From Heterohyrax brucei (taxonomy: Eukaryota > Chordata > Mammalia > Hyracoidea > Procaviidae): a stretch of 64,000 nt of DNA. Under the pieces are notes generated by a model. That model was not told where the DNA came from and did not search any database. It worked only from the letters and a program-made list of their open reading frames with translations. The stretch covers positions 101,400,171 to 101,464,170 of the forward strand of contig CM053144.1 in NCBI GenBank assembly GCA_028571685.1, written 5' to 3'. Numbering within the stretch: the first letter of the stretch is position 1; every line of letters begins with the position of its first letter. Positions 20,946-32,700 of this stretch are shown piece by piece. A program made the position numbers and the translations under genes.

Positions 20946-23075
20946 TTCATTGGAATGGTAAAAAAAAAAATATGGAACAATCTATTATTACATTGCCACA
21001 GTAGTCAAAACAGCCTGGTACGAGTAAAGAAACAAATACATAGATCAATGGAAAATAATAGAGAATCCAAATATGACTCCATCCACCTATGAGAAGCTGA
21101 TATTTGACAAATGCCCCAAGTCTGTGATTGGGGGAAAGAAGTCTCTTCAACAAATGGTGTTGGCAAAACTGGATATCTACCTGAAAAGAATGAAATAAGA
21201 CCCATATTTCACAACATGAGTGAAAACTAACACAAAATGGATCAAAGCCCTGAATATAAAATCTAAAATTATAAAGATCATGGAAGAAAAAAATAGAGAC
21301 AACACTGCGAGTACATGGCATAAACAGACTACAAAATATTACAAACAACACACAAATACCAAAAGACAAAATAGATAAATGGGAGCTTCTGAAAATCAAA
21401 CACCAGTGCTCATCCAAAGACCTCACCAAGAGGATAAAAAGATTACTTAGAGACTGGGAAAAGAATTTTGACAACCATGACTCTGATGAGTGGCTAATCT
21501 CCAGAATCTACACAGTACTTCAAAACCTCAACAAGAAAAAGACAAATAATTAAAAAAAAAAGGGCAAAGGATAAGAACACTCACTTCACCAAAGAAGACA
21601 TTCAAGAAGCTAACAGATACATGAAGACATGCTCGCAATCATTAGCCATCAAAGAAATTCACATCAAAACCACAATATCATCTCACTCCAACAAGGCTAG
21701 CATTGAACCAAAAAATGCAAAACAACAAATGTTGGAGACATTGTAGAGAGACTGGATTCTTCTGTATTGCTGGTGGGAATGTAAAATGGCACAACCACTT
21801 TAGAAATAGATTTGATGCTTTCCTAAAAAGCTAGAAATACCATATGATCCAGCAATCCCACTGCTTACAATATATCTGAAAGAAATAATGACTGTCACAT
21901 GAACAGATACACGCACATCAAGATTTACTGCAGCACTGTCCACAACAGCAAAAAGATGGAATCAACTTAGGTGCCCATCAACAGACGAAAGGATAAACAA
22001 ATTGGTATAGTCATACAATGAAATACTATGTAATGATAAAGAACAATGATGATCTTGGGAAATATCTGATAACATGGAATCATCTGGAAGACATTTTGCT
22101 GACTGCAGTCAGTTTCAAAAGGATGAATAATGTATGAGACCAGTACTATGAGATTTCAAGAAAAGAGCTAAACTAAGCACAGAAGAAAATAATCTTTGAT
22201 GGTGACCACAAAGGAGAAGGAGGGACACAGATCTTTACAGATTAGCTATTAGATAGAAACTGGATTAAGTGAAGGAAGTGACAGCATGCAGCAGAACAGT
22301 GATCAACTCTGCTGGCCTATATCTAGAGCTAAAAGGTTTCCTAAATACAACTCTACACTTTGAAGGTCAGAGTAGCAGGGGTAGAGGTCTGGAGACCATA
22401 CATTTGGGGGACATTTAGGTCAATTGGATAACTAAGTTTTTTTATTGTTTTTTTTTTAAGAAAATGCACTGCATCCCACTTTGGTGAGCGGTGTCTGGTG
22501 TTTTAAAAGGTAGCAAGCTGCCATTTAAGACGAATGAAAGACAGCAAAAGTAGGAGGAAAATATGAGTCCAGGAGAAAGAGGGGGCCATAAGATTCAGAG
22601 ACTCAATCAACATGTGACCAGAAGAACTAGATTATGACTGGCCACCACCAATGTTCGTCTTGACAGGGAATCAAAGTGGGCTCCCTGACATAGCAGGAGA
22701 AAAATGGGGGTGCAGATCTAGAATTCTACTAAAAGACCAGACTTGATGGTCCAGCATTCTCGAGGGGACCTGAAAAACATATTTCCTAGACTCACTGCTA
22801 GTCCAGAGCTGAAAAAATTACCAAAGACAGCTCTTCAGACAAAAATTGGACTGGACTATGACATGAGGCTGTCAGAGCAGCTCCTTTATAGAAATGACAT
22901 GGGAAGGTGGAGGCGGGGAGACAGGAGTTGTTTGTCTGAATATGTACAGGGTAGAAAGGAGGCGTATGTAGTCACAGGGTTGGGAGAGCAGCTAGAGTTG
23001 CCAGAGGTGTGTGTATGAGGTTTCATATGACTAATTGACTTGGATTGTAAACTTTCACTTAATTACAATAAAATA
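20946..23075 (+). mobile_element. 5'-truncated L1 (plus strand): ORF2 end and 3' UTR
   Basis: Starts near TTACATTGCCACAGTAGTCA and runs through ORF2 C-terminal sequence (ACAGCCTGGTACGAGTA; CAATCCCACTGCTTACAATA; GAAAGGATAAACAAATTGGT). A 3' UTR of the lineage seen at 54.8-55.8 and 62.3-63.4 kb follows, ending at GTAAACTTTCACTTAATTAC, AATAAAAT. The reading frame is destroyed. The 175-codon minus-strand frame at 20,947-21,474 is antisense to ORF2. Confidence 0.9.
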
Positions 23076-23159
23076 TTTCACAAGTCCTTGCACAGGGGCC
23101 AATCTAACCCTCTCTGTATCATTTACATGTTGATGTATGTGTTACCAAAGATAGCAGTC

Positions 23160-23290
23160 ACTCTGTGTTTTGCCTTCTCAATATTGTAATGGTGTCTTGA
23201 TGATAGAAGTCCTTAATATTAATTCGATTGATCAATTTTTTGTTTTACGCTTAAATGCATCTGCCCACCAAAAAGTTCACAAAGATATCC
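23160..23290 (-). repeat. old L1 fragment, continuation across the younger L1 (probable)
   Basis: TTTTGCCTTCTCAATATTGT, AATGGTGTCTTGATGATAGA, AGTCCTTAATATTAA is the complement of an L1 ORF2 stretch that would follow the piece ending at 20,945. The plus-strand L1 therefore seems to have landed inside the older one. Confidence 0.5.
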
Positions 23291-24405
23291 TTCTATACTT
23301 TTCCAAAAAAAGTGAAATTTTTTTAACCTTTCATATTTGTATTTTGTGTCTGTATATGTAGTATAATCGTAATAATAATGGGTAATAGTCAATATACATT
23401 ATGATTTTTGCTTTTTCTTCTTTTTTTAAAATAATTTCTATGCTCCTTAATTAATAGAGCTAAAACTAGAAGAGTTTTTATTATTTGTTTAATCTATATG
23501 CTCTTAGTAAATTGTCTGAATATAACTGTATAACATTAGATTATTGGAACAGGAGGAGACTTTTACTTAGAGATGAGGAAAATGTATAGTGATATTACAT
23601 GACTTGTATAAGGGAATATTTACATTTAATAAAAGTGTTTTATTTATTTAACTTAATACAATAATATAGTGTTTTTCTTATTTTACAATGGAAGAGCTTC
23701 ACTTTAGGAACAAGGTTGCTTTTTTTCCTTTTACTTTCTACCTCTAAAATGTGATGACCTATTATTTTTAATTGAGTTAAAAGCTGATATTTGTTTCTAT
23801 TTACTGTACATCCCCAATTTTAAAAAGAATAATTCAGATAAAGCCTCTAATAAAATATATCTGTATCATATTAGATCACATGATCTAATACTAATATAGT
23901 ATCCTGAAAATGGTTAAAGAAAAACAAAATACTATTATTAGTCAAGTAAAGTGCTAGGTTTTACTTTCCAGTTCTACACTATGTTGAAGAAATGAAGTAG
24001 GGAAAAAAAATGCAATTTTAGGATGGGAAAGTTTCACTGGGGAAATAATTTGGATGTAATCTTGAAATCAAGCTGTCTGTCCTGTGTTCCATGTGCTATT
24101 AGCCGCACCTACAAAAACAGTGCCTCCAGACCCACCTTGTGCATATCAACAAGTTTTATTTTAAGATTGCTTTACCAATTCATGTATAATAGCCTCTCTC
24201 TTAATATAAACCAGTACATGTAATATTAAATAAATGTAATGTCATGGTTTCAGAGTTGCCCACTCATTTTTATTTACCATTTATTATATTATTTACAAAT
24301 CCAGTAAGACGTAGGATTGTTAATTAAAGAGGCAATGTTTTAAAGGTTTAGTCTAGCCTACACTGTCCCACAGAGCTCTTCACAGAGACAAAAATTTTCT
24401 ACAGC
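23291..24405. other. AT-rich sequence, no feature seen
   Basis: Strongly AT-rich with no long frame and no recognised repeat. Confidence 0.5.
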
Positions 24406-24407
24406 TC

Positions 24408-24722
24408 TAGACCTACACTGTCCAGTAGAGTAGACACTTAAATCTACTTAAATCTACCGAGTACTCAAAATACTCCTAGTGTGACTGGCCAACTGGATTT
24501 TCAGTTTGATTTAATTTTAGTTATTTTATATTTAAATATCAGTCTAATACAACATGTAACACAACAATTAGCCCAAATTTACAATACGGATCTCACTTGC
24601 TACAAGGGAAGTAATTTTCACATACATAGATGTATTCTACTGAGAGACAGTATGAGGGAGATTGTTCGTGTGTTGCATTTTGCATGTGTCAGTCCACTAG
24701 TGGCTGCTATATTAGACAGCAG
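24408..24722 (+). repeat. palindromic MITE-like DNA transposon relic, split by an insert
   Basis: The left half, ACCTACACTGTCCAGTAGAG ... TGATTTAATTTTAGTTATT, and the right half, CCACTAGTGGCTGCTATATT, AGACAGCAG, are the two ends of a common mammalian hAT-type MITE (GTCCAGTA...TATTGGACAGCA). Segment A1 of the local duplication (24,541-24,680) lies between them. Confidence 0.55.
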
Positions 24723-24960
24723 AAGTATAGCTAAGCTAAACATGTCCTTTTTTTAAGAGTTCCAACTGATAAGTGGCAAAGTCAGTTTTGTAAATATTTT
24801 TCATGTTTTTCATCACACAGAGAACAGAAAAATAATTTATCCCAAAAGATGACAGACATAAATCTGTTCTGTAAACATAGTTTGGTATAATTACCAATTG
24901 GGACAGAGTTTCCCTCTGAATATGCTCTCCTACTGAAAACACACACTGAGAGAAAGCAGC
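24541..24960 (+). repeat. first copy (A1, B1) of a diverged local duplication
   Basis: A1, 24,541-24,680, includes AACACAACAATTAGCCCAAA and AAGTAATTTTCACATACATA. B1, 24,765-24,960, includes AAAGTCAGTTTTGTAAATAT and CATAGTTTGGTATAATTACC. Both recur in the same order at 25,590-25,712 and 26,080-26,250. No gene is seen. Confidence 0.7.
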
Positions 24961-25589
24961 ACTAATCTGCCAAAGAGGTCTTTATAACTAAGCAACTATC
25001 TCCCAAACCTAAAAATGAATATGGATCGTGTTTTCACACACACAGATGCATATCAACACACATACCTACTTGAAAATTCTTGTCCAGGTTGTAAAAAAAT
25101 CAGAGGTAGACTGCAGGGCACTGTTCCTTCTTTCCATCAATTATTGCTCCCTCTGCTTATAGCCTATAGCTGAGTTTCTAATGTCTTTGGCTGGGTTCCT
25201 ACCAAACATTCCACAGTGTATGAGTCAAACGCCTCATTTACCCAAATTCCATGAGTGACACCTACCATATAAAGAACATTAGTCAAAAATCACTTAAACA
25301 AATAGGTATCTGAAATTCCAAAGTAAGGTAAAATGTTTGTGTTATCACAAGTTGATAAATACTGAACTATTCAATTGAGTTTTCTAAATATAGTTTAATA
25401 CAGGACGAGGTATTGACATTAATCTAGACATCATTAACATCCTTTTATCATTTTCATTTAATCTTATCTTAAAATTTACTCCTGAAATTAAAATCTACTT
25501 TCATTAATGCAGCTAAACTTATAGTGCTTACAGTGTTCTACATGTGATGAAGTGTTAACATGCATTCAGTTTCAAAATTACTTTTCTGA
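24961..25589. other. no feature seen
   Basis: AT-rich sequence between the two copies of the local duplication. Confidence 0.5.
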
Positions 25590-26250
25590 TTATGGAACAT
25601 ATAACACAACAATTAGCCCCAGTTTAAAGCATGGATCTTACTTGCTACCAAGAAAGTAATTTTCACATACATAAATGTATTCTATAGAGAGACAGTATGA
25701 GGGGGAATGTTTGTGTTTTCTTTTTGTATTGTATTATTTGGAAATATATGATTTGTTTTCCAAAAAGGAGCCCATGTTGAGTAGAAATTTTAAAACTAAA
25801 AACCAGTGGTTTTAATATTGTTATTCCTCTTCCTGTACAGTTTTAAAAGGCTCATGTTTATTTAGGAGCTAAAAGAAAAACATATGACAAGAATAATGAT
25901 TAAATTTTTCTGATCAGTTCTTTAAGGAGCATGCTTTCCTATGAGATGCAATTTTCAGTCACCTAAGGTCAGTCCTCACTGTGTCAGTCTTGCTTGCCTC
26001 TTTTGGCATTATGAAACATCATTCCTTTAGTCTGACACCTTGCTCTCAGAAAGATTACCTGAGGATAGGGATAGGGCTCCAATTAACACATTGCAAAATC
26101 AGTTTTGTAATTCTTTCCCCCATCTCCTCCTTCCCCAGAGAACAGAAAAAAAGGATGGCAGAAATGAATTCATTCTGAAAATATAGTTTGGTGTAATTCT
26201 ACCACATTCGGACAAATCTTCCCACTGAACATGCTGTCCTACTGACTGCC
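25590..26250 (+). repeat. second copy (A2, B2) of the local duplication
   Basis: A2, 25,590-25,712, reads AACACAACAATTAGCCCCAG ... AAGTAATTTTCACATACATA ... GAGAGACAGTATGAGGG. B2, about 26,080-26,250, reads AAATCAGTTTTGTAATTCTT ... ATATAGTTTGGTGTAATTCT. The A-B spacing is about 270 bp longer than in the first copy. Confidence 0.7.
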
Positions 26251-26648
26251 GAACTTGACTTATTTTAGCCTTTTTCTGGGCAGGTCATAAATACTTAATG
26301 AAGGCAGGGCCTATCTTCAAACCCACAGGTTCCAGTGAGAGGGCAAAGTATTTCTCAGGACATTAGCACCTTTTATCTCAGAGCAGAGTATAACATTTTG
26401 AGTAGCTTTGCACAGTTTTGATTTAAGTAGGCATGTAAGTCATCAAAGCACAAAAAAGACAAGAAGAAACACTACATTTTAGAATAAAACATTCAAATAT
26501 GGTGTGAATGCTTAAGGCAGGCAACTGACAAGGGAGTCAAGCAAGGTAGTATGGGTTTTGTGGAGATTTTGCATATAGAAAAATTCTTTCATAACCTCAA
26601 CAACTGGGCAATTTAGGGCATATCTTCTTCAAGGCCAGTGAAACTTGA
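26251..26648. other. no feature seen
   Basis: No recognised repeat or frame before the RTE piece starting near 26,649. Confidence 0.5.
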
Positions 26649-27553
26649 GGCATAAGTCAAGGTTGTATCCTTTCACTGCATTATCCAATTTGTATGCCAA
26701 ACAAATAATCTGATAAACTGGACTATATGAAGAAGAATATGTCATCAGGATTGTAGGGAGACTCATTAACAACCTGAGGTATGCAGAGGACAAAACTTTG
26801 TTTGCTGAGAGCTAAGAGGACTAGAAGCACGTACAAAGATCAAAGACTACAGCCTGACGTATGGATTACATCTCAACATAAAGAAAGCAAAAGTCCTCAC
26901 AGTTGGACCAGTAGACAACATCATGATAAATGGAGACAATATTGAAGTTGTCAAGGATTTCATTTTACTTTGTACCACAATCAACACCCATGGAAACAAC
27001 ACTCAGAAAATCAAAGGACATATTGCATTGAGGAAATCTGTAGCAAAAATGATTCTTTAAAGTGTTAAAAAGCAAAGATATCATTTTGAGGACTAAAGTG
27101 TGGCTGACACAAGCCATGGTATTTTCAATACCTGCATATGCATGCAAAAGCTGGACAACGATTAAGGGAGATGATGTGGAATTGATATATTTGAATTGGG
27201 GTCTTAGCAAAGAATACTGAATATATCATAGACTGCCAGAAGAATGAACAAATCTGTCTTGGAAGAAATACAGTCAAAATGTGCATTAGAAGCTAGGATG
27301 GAGAGGTTTCCTCTCATATATTTTGGAAATGCTATAGGAGGCACCATCCCTGAAGAAGGTCAACATTCTTGGTAAGGCAGAGGGTCAGTGAAAGACAGGA
27401 AGACCCTCAACGAGATGACTGATACAGTGGTTTCAATGAGGAGCTCAAGCATAGCAATGATTGTGATGATAGCAAAAGACTAGGCAGTATTTTGTCCTAC
27501 TGGTGTATAGAGTCACTGTGAGTCAGAACCAACTTGACAGTACCTAACAGCAG
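26649..27553 (+). mobile_element. 5'-truncated RTE LINE (plus strand)
   Basis: CATAAGTCAAGGTTGTATCC, ACTGGACTATATGAAGAAGA and GACTCATTAACAACCTGAGG belong to the reverse transcriptase, whose active site reads YAED where YADD is expected. GGACAACGATTAAGGGAGAT and CTCAACGAGATGACTGATAC are the C-terminal part. The 3' end is CACTGTGAGTCAGAACCAAC, TTGACAGTACCTAACAGCAG. It is inactive. Confidence 0.88.
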
Positions 27554-27689
27554 CTAGATACATAGATACACAGAAATATAGAGAACATGGTAAGCATTTT
27601 TCAAGAAAAATGAAAAAGGAAGACACATTATTATTTCTACTGTATACTTATGATGCCTCATAAGTGTAGTTAAGCTCTGGGGTTCTCAT

Positions 27690-28240
27690 TCTTCACAATG
27701 TTATTTGTAATTAGTTATGACCCACACAGTTGAATGCCTTTGCATAGTCAATAAGACACAGATAAACACTGTGCTGGTACATCTGATATCAACAATGATA
27801 TCCCTTGTTCAACATCCTTTTCTAAGTCTGGATCCTTCCTGGATCCTTCTGTCAGCTCCCTGTCAATATACTGCTGGGACTGCTTTTGAATGATCCTCAG
27901 AAAATTTTACTTGTATGTGACGTTAAAGAATGAAAAAATGTGTCTTGGAAGACGTACCGTCAGAATATTCCTTAGAAATCAGGGTAGCAAGACTTCATTT
28001 CACATACTTTGGATATGTTATTAGGAGGGATCAGTCCTTGGAAAAGGACAGCCTGGTTGGTAGAGGGTCAGGGAAAGAGAAGAAGACTCTCAACGACATG
28101 GATTGACACAATGGCTGCAACAATGGGCTAAAATATAGCAACCAGCATGAGAGTGGCACAGGACCAGACAGCATTTCTTGCTGTTGTGCGTAGGGTCTCT
28201 GTGAGATAGAACTGACTCAACAGCACCTAACGACAACAAC
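27690..28240 (+). mobile_element. RTE LINE with 5' inversion
   Basis: 27,690-27,926 reads as the complement of RTE reverse-transcriptase sequence (GTTGAATGCCTTTGCATAGT, CTTTTGAATGATCCTCAG). From about 27,927 the sequence switches to plus-strand RTE 3' sequence (AAATGTGTCTTGGAAGACGT, GGGATCAGTCCTTGGAAAAG) and ends GATAGAACTGACTCAACAGC, ACCTAACGACAACAACAC. An inverted 5' piece joined to a sense 3' piece, with the stretch between lost, is the outcome of twin priming. Confidence 0.85.
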
Positions 28241-28347
28241 ACAGTTGTAACTGTGGAGGACACAAACACGTAAGATATTGTGGCAAATATGCCAAAAAAT
28301 AGCAATGGTAATAGGCACAAGGATTGTTTTTTCACTATTGGGAAAAT

Positions 28348-28418
28348 AAAAAAAAAAAAAAACCAAACCCATTCCCACTGATTCCTACTTCTAGGGACCC
28401 TATATAAGAGTAGTTTTT
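28348..28418 (-). repeat. AfroSINE 3' fragment after an A-run
   Basis: An A-run (about 28,348-28,362) is followed by AACCAAACCCATTCCCACTG, ATTCCTACTTCTAGGGACCC, TATATAAGAGTAG, the complement of an AfroSINE tail and 3' body. Confidence 0.75.
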
Positions 28419-28919
28419 CACAAAAAGAAAAAAAAAAAATTCATTCTTCCATTTACTTCCTTTAATTCAAGCCTCTTAAATGCAACATTGCTCTGCTCAT
28501 TTTCTCCCCTCACTGGCTGTGCATTCTCACAGAATTATTCCAAGAATTGTTCAAGAGAAGTGAGGAGAATATAGATCTCCACTGGAAATAACAGAATCAC
28601 GATATCTTGATTTTAAAATGAGAAGACAGTCTCAGAGAAATCAAATGCTTGTCATCATCCCCCCAAATTTGCTCCCAAATAATCCACCTGCACTAAAACG
28701 ATTAGTGACTAACCCAATTAAAATTTACTAATGGTTTTATAGGACAGATTTAACAAACTCTACAACACTCACTGTTACCTTCACTTGCTCCAGTTTTATT
28801 CTTCCCTTGGCACCAATACTGGATGTCCTTATTCCCTCACTAAAGCCCCCAAATCACCTCTAGCTTGCAGAATTATTCCTCTGTGATCCCAAACTTGCCC
28901 ACAAAATTCAGTTAGTGAA
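28419..28919. other. no feature seen
   Basis: Ordinary sequence before the L1 target duplication at 28,920. Confidence 0.5.
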
Positions 28920-28938
28920 CTGCAGTCTGCACTTTTTA

Positions 28939-29795
28939 TTATTATTATTATGATTGAATGAAAATGTACATTCTCATATAAATTAGCATGCTCACCTATA
29001 TGCAGCTCACACTGCTCTCTCTGCCCGGTGACAGCACACCCCTCTTCTCTGCTCCATGCATGTCCTATCCTCCTAACAGCCTCCTATTCCCTCCTCTACA
29101 TCCACTCCCCTTCTTCCAGCAAGAGGTCAGCAGGATGACATCCTATAGATGCACAGAACCACAAAATTTTCACAAGATATGGTCACTCTGCATCACCAAG
29201 TCCAATCCACTGCTGTCTGAAAAGTTGACCTTCATATGATTTACGGACAAAGGCAGCATCAGGGCTATGGTCTACGCTCCCGAAGACCTTGGACCATCAA
29301 ATGCAGTCTTTTATTGGTGATCTCAGGGTGCATCCCTATTTATTCTCTTGTTGCCAGGGAGACTCAATACTGTGAGCTCCATCGTGGCTATCACTGGTGG
29401 TGGCCAGGTACCATCTGGTTCTTCTGGTCAGACACCACTCACCGGTGAGGGGTGCAGACAGTCCTTATTAGCAAAATGCTAGCTATGCCAGTTGGCCTTG
29501 ATTTCGCCCGAGAGCATGGTCCCCGACCCCCCGCCCCAGCTACTCTGTTCTTGTAATATTGGGTTAAGATGGGAGTACTTAAATTGTGTTGAAGTCCAGT
29601 TATTCTTAATGTTCTTTCTGATGTGTACAGTCACCGATTTCACTCAACCAAATTTCTATTAACTATGTAGTCTAAGCCCTCCCCCCTACCCTCCCTCCCG
29701 TGCTACTTTGCAGCCATCAGAGAGTCTTTACTTCTATGCGTGAGTCTGTTTTTAAGTTCTTATCATAGGAGTCTCATACAATATTTGTCCTTTTG
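28939..29795 (-). other. L1 3' UTR
   Basis: Lies downstream of ORF2 on the minus strand and aligns with the 3' UTR of the L1 at 9,886. It includes the C-rich, minus-strand G-rich, tract at 29,677-29,699. The 83- and 70-codon plus-strand frames at 28,988-29,448 are accidental. Confidence 0.8.
29677..29699 (-). promoter_or_regulatory. G-quadruplex motif in the L1 3' UTR
   Basis: The plus strand has five C-tracts of three to six bases separated by one or two bases. The minus (L1 sense) strand thus has five G-tracts, enough for a quadruplex. G-rich quadruplex-capable tracts are a known property of mammalian L1 3' UTRs. The older L1 copy (about 10,793-10,830) has lost most of this tract to point changes. 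Confidence 0.75.
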
Positions 29796-32700
29796 TCACT
29801 GACTACTTTCACTCAGCATAATGTCCTCCAGTTGAAACCAGGTTAAGAGCTGTTTCTTGCTATCAAAGTTCTTTATCATTGCATAGTGTTCCACTGAGTA
29901 TATATACCATAGTTTACCTATCCATTCTTCTGTTGTTGGCCATCTGGGCTGATTCCATCTTTTTGCTGTTGTGGACTGTGCTGCAACGAACATTTGTGTG
30001 TATGTATCAGTTGGTGTGAATGGCTTTGATTCTGTAAGATATGTTCCAAGCAGTGGAATTACTAGGTCAAATGGTATATCTGTATCTATTTTTTTAAGGG
30101 GGTGCCAGATTGCTTTCTAAAGAGGTTGCACCATTTTGCAAGCCCACCAACAGTGTAGGAGAGTTCCAATCTCCCCACAGCCTCTCCAGCATTTGTTGTT
30201 TTGTGTTTTTTGGATCATGGCCAACCTTGTTGGGGTGAAACAGTATCTCATTGTCGTTTTCATTTTAATTTCTTTAATAGCTGATGTCGTGAGCATGTCC
30301 ACATGTGTTTTTTGGCTGCCTGCATCTCCTCTTTAGAGAAGTGTCTGTCCATCTCCTTTGCCCATTGCTCAGTTGGATGACTTATCTTTTTCTTATTGGT
30401 ATTTTGTAGTACCTTATAGATTATGGAGATCAGGCATCGGTCTGACATAGAGTTGCCAATTATTTTTTCCCATTCTGTAGGTGGCCTTTTAATTCTATTA
30501 ATAAAGTCTTCGGATGAGCAAAAGTGTTTAATTCTTAGTAGTTCCCATTTATTTGGTTTCTCTTCTGATGATTGCAGTTTGTTTGACAGATTTTGAAGTC
30601 TGTCTATGTTGTGCATTAAACTTTCCATTGTTGTTCCTACTTTCTCTTGGATGAGTTTTATCATTTTAGATTTGATATTTAGGTCTTTTATTCAGTTTCA
30701 GTTGGTTTTTGTATAAGGTGTAAGATATGGGTTTTGTTTCAATTTAGTGCAGATGGATACCCAATTTGGCCATCACCATTTGTTTAAGAGATTGTTTTTA
30801 CCCCAGTTTAATGTCTTACGGCCTTTGTTGAATATTAACTGTTCACGCGCAGATGACGTCATTTCTGGGGTCTCGATTCTGCTCCACTGATCTATCTGTT
30901 TTTGTACCAGTACCAGGCTGTTTTGACTACTGTGGCAGTGTAATAGGTTCTAAGGTTGGGTAGTGAGAGGCCTCCCAGTGTGTTCTTCTTCTTATCTGGG
31001 GCTTCTTTCCTTTCCAGACAAAATTGGTAATTTGGTCCTCCATCTCATTAAAAAATGTCACTGGAATTTGTATTGGGATTGCATTATATAAGTAGATTGC
31101 TTTGGGTAAAATAGACATTTTCACAGTGTTAAGTCTTCCTGTCCATGAGCAGTTTAAGTTTCTCCATTTATGTATGTCTCTCTTAGTTTCTTGTAGTAAG
31201 GGTTTGTAGTTCTCTTTGTAAAGGTCTGTTATTTCTCTTGGTAAATTTATTCCGAGGTACTTTATCTTGTTACGGGCTACAGTAAATGGTATTGACTTGG
31301 TGATTTCTTCCTTAATAATCTTGTTGTTGGTATAAAGGAATCCTACTGGTTTACTTAAGTTTATATTGTATCTTGAGACTTTGCTGAATTCTTGTATCAG
31401 TTTGAGTAGTTTCCTTATGTATTCTTTGGGATTCTCTGCATATACAGTCATATCATCAGCAAAAAGGTAGATTTTTAGATCTTCTTTGCTGATGCAGCTG
31501 CTGTTTATTCTTTGGTCTTGTCTAATTGCTCTGGCTGGAACTTCTAGTACAATGTGGAACAGGAGAGGTGAGAGTGGGCATCCTTACCTAGTTCCTGTTC
31601 TTGAGGGAAACTGTTTCAGTCTCTCTCCATTCAGGACAATGTAGGCAGTTGGATTTGTATAAATGATCCTTATCGCATTGAGGAATTGGCCATCTATTCC
31701 TATTTTACTGAGAGTTTTTAGCATGAATAGGTGTTGGACTTTAAGAAATGTTTTTTCTGCATCAATAGACAAGATCAGGTGATCTTGTCTTTTGTGCTAT
31801 TTATGTAGCTGATCACGTTAACTGTTTTTCTGATGTTGAACAAGCCTTGCATCCCTGGTATGAATCCAACTTGGTCATGATAGATTTTTTTTTATATGAT
31901 GTATTCTATTGGCAAGAATTTTGTTGAAGATCTTTGCATCTAGATTCATGAGTGATATCAGTCTCTAGTTCTCCCTTTTGTTTGAGTCTTTCCCTGGCTT
32001 TGGTATCAGGGTTATGCTGGCTTCATAGAATGAATTTGGGAGTTTTCCATCCTTTTGTATACTGTGAAATAGTCTTAGTAGTATTGGAGATAACTCTTCT
32101 CTAAAAGCTTGGTAGAATACGGCGGTGAAGCCATCTGGTCCCGGGCTTTCTTTGGTTGGCAGTTTTTTGTTGACTTTTTCAATCTCTTCCTTTGTGATGG
32201 ATTTATTAAGTTGTTCTGCTTCACCTTGTGATAATTTGGGTAGGTGATATGAATCCAGGAATTTGTCCATTTCCTCTAGCTTTTCAAATCTGTTAGAATA
32301 CAGTCTTTCATAGTATTCAGCTATGCTATTTTTGGTTTCTTTTGGATCTGTTGTGACAACTCCCCTCTCATTTCTCATTAGGGTTATTTGTTTCCATTCC
32401 TGTTTTTCTTTAGTAAGTTTAGCCAGTGGTTTGGCAATATTGTTGATCTTTTCAAAAAATCAGCTTTTGGTCTTTTCAATTTTTTCAGTTATTCTTCTAT
32501 TCTCTAATTTGTTTAGTTCTACTCTGATCTTTGTGATCTGTTTTCTTCTGGTGCCTGAGGTGTTCCTCTGTTGTTCTTTCTCTATGTTTTCAAGCTGCAA
32601 GGTCAGTTCTTTGGTTTCGTTTATTTCTTCCTACCAGATGTGTGCATTTATGGAGATAAACTGACCTCTGAGCACCGCTTTGGCTGCACCCCATTGCTTC

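Noticed and set aside
20947-21474. 175-codon minus-strand open frame, the longest in the window
   Set aside because: It is antisense to the ORF2 end of the plus-strand L1; composition and position explain it.
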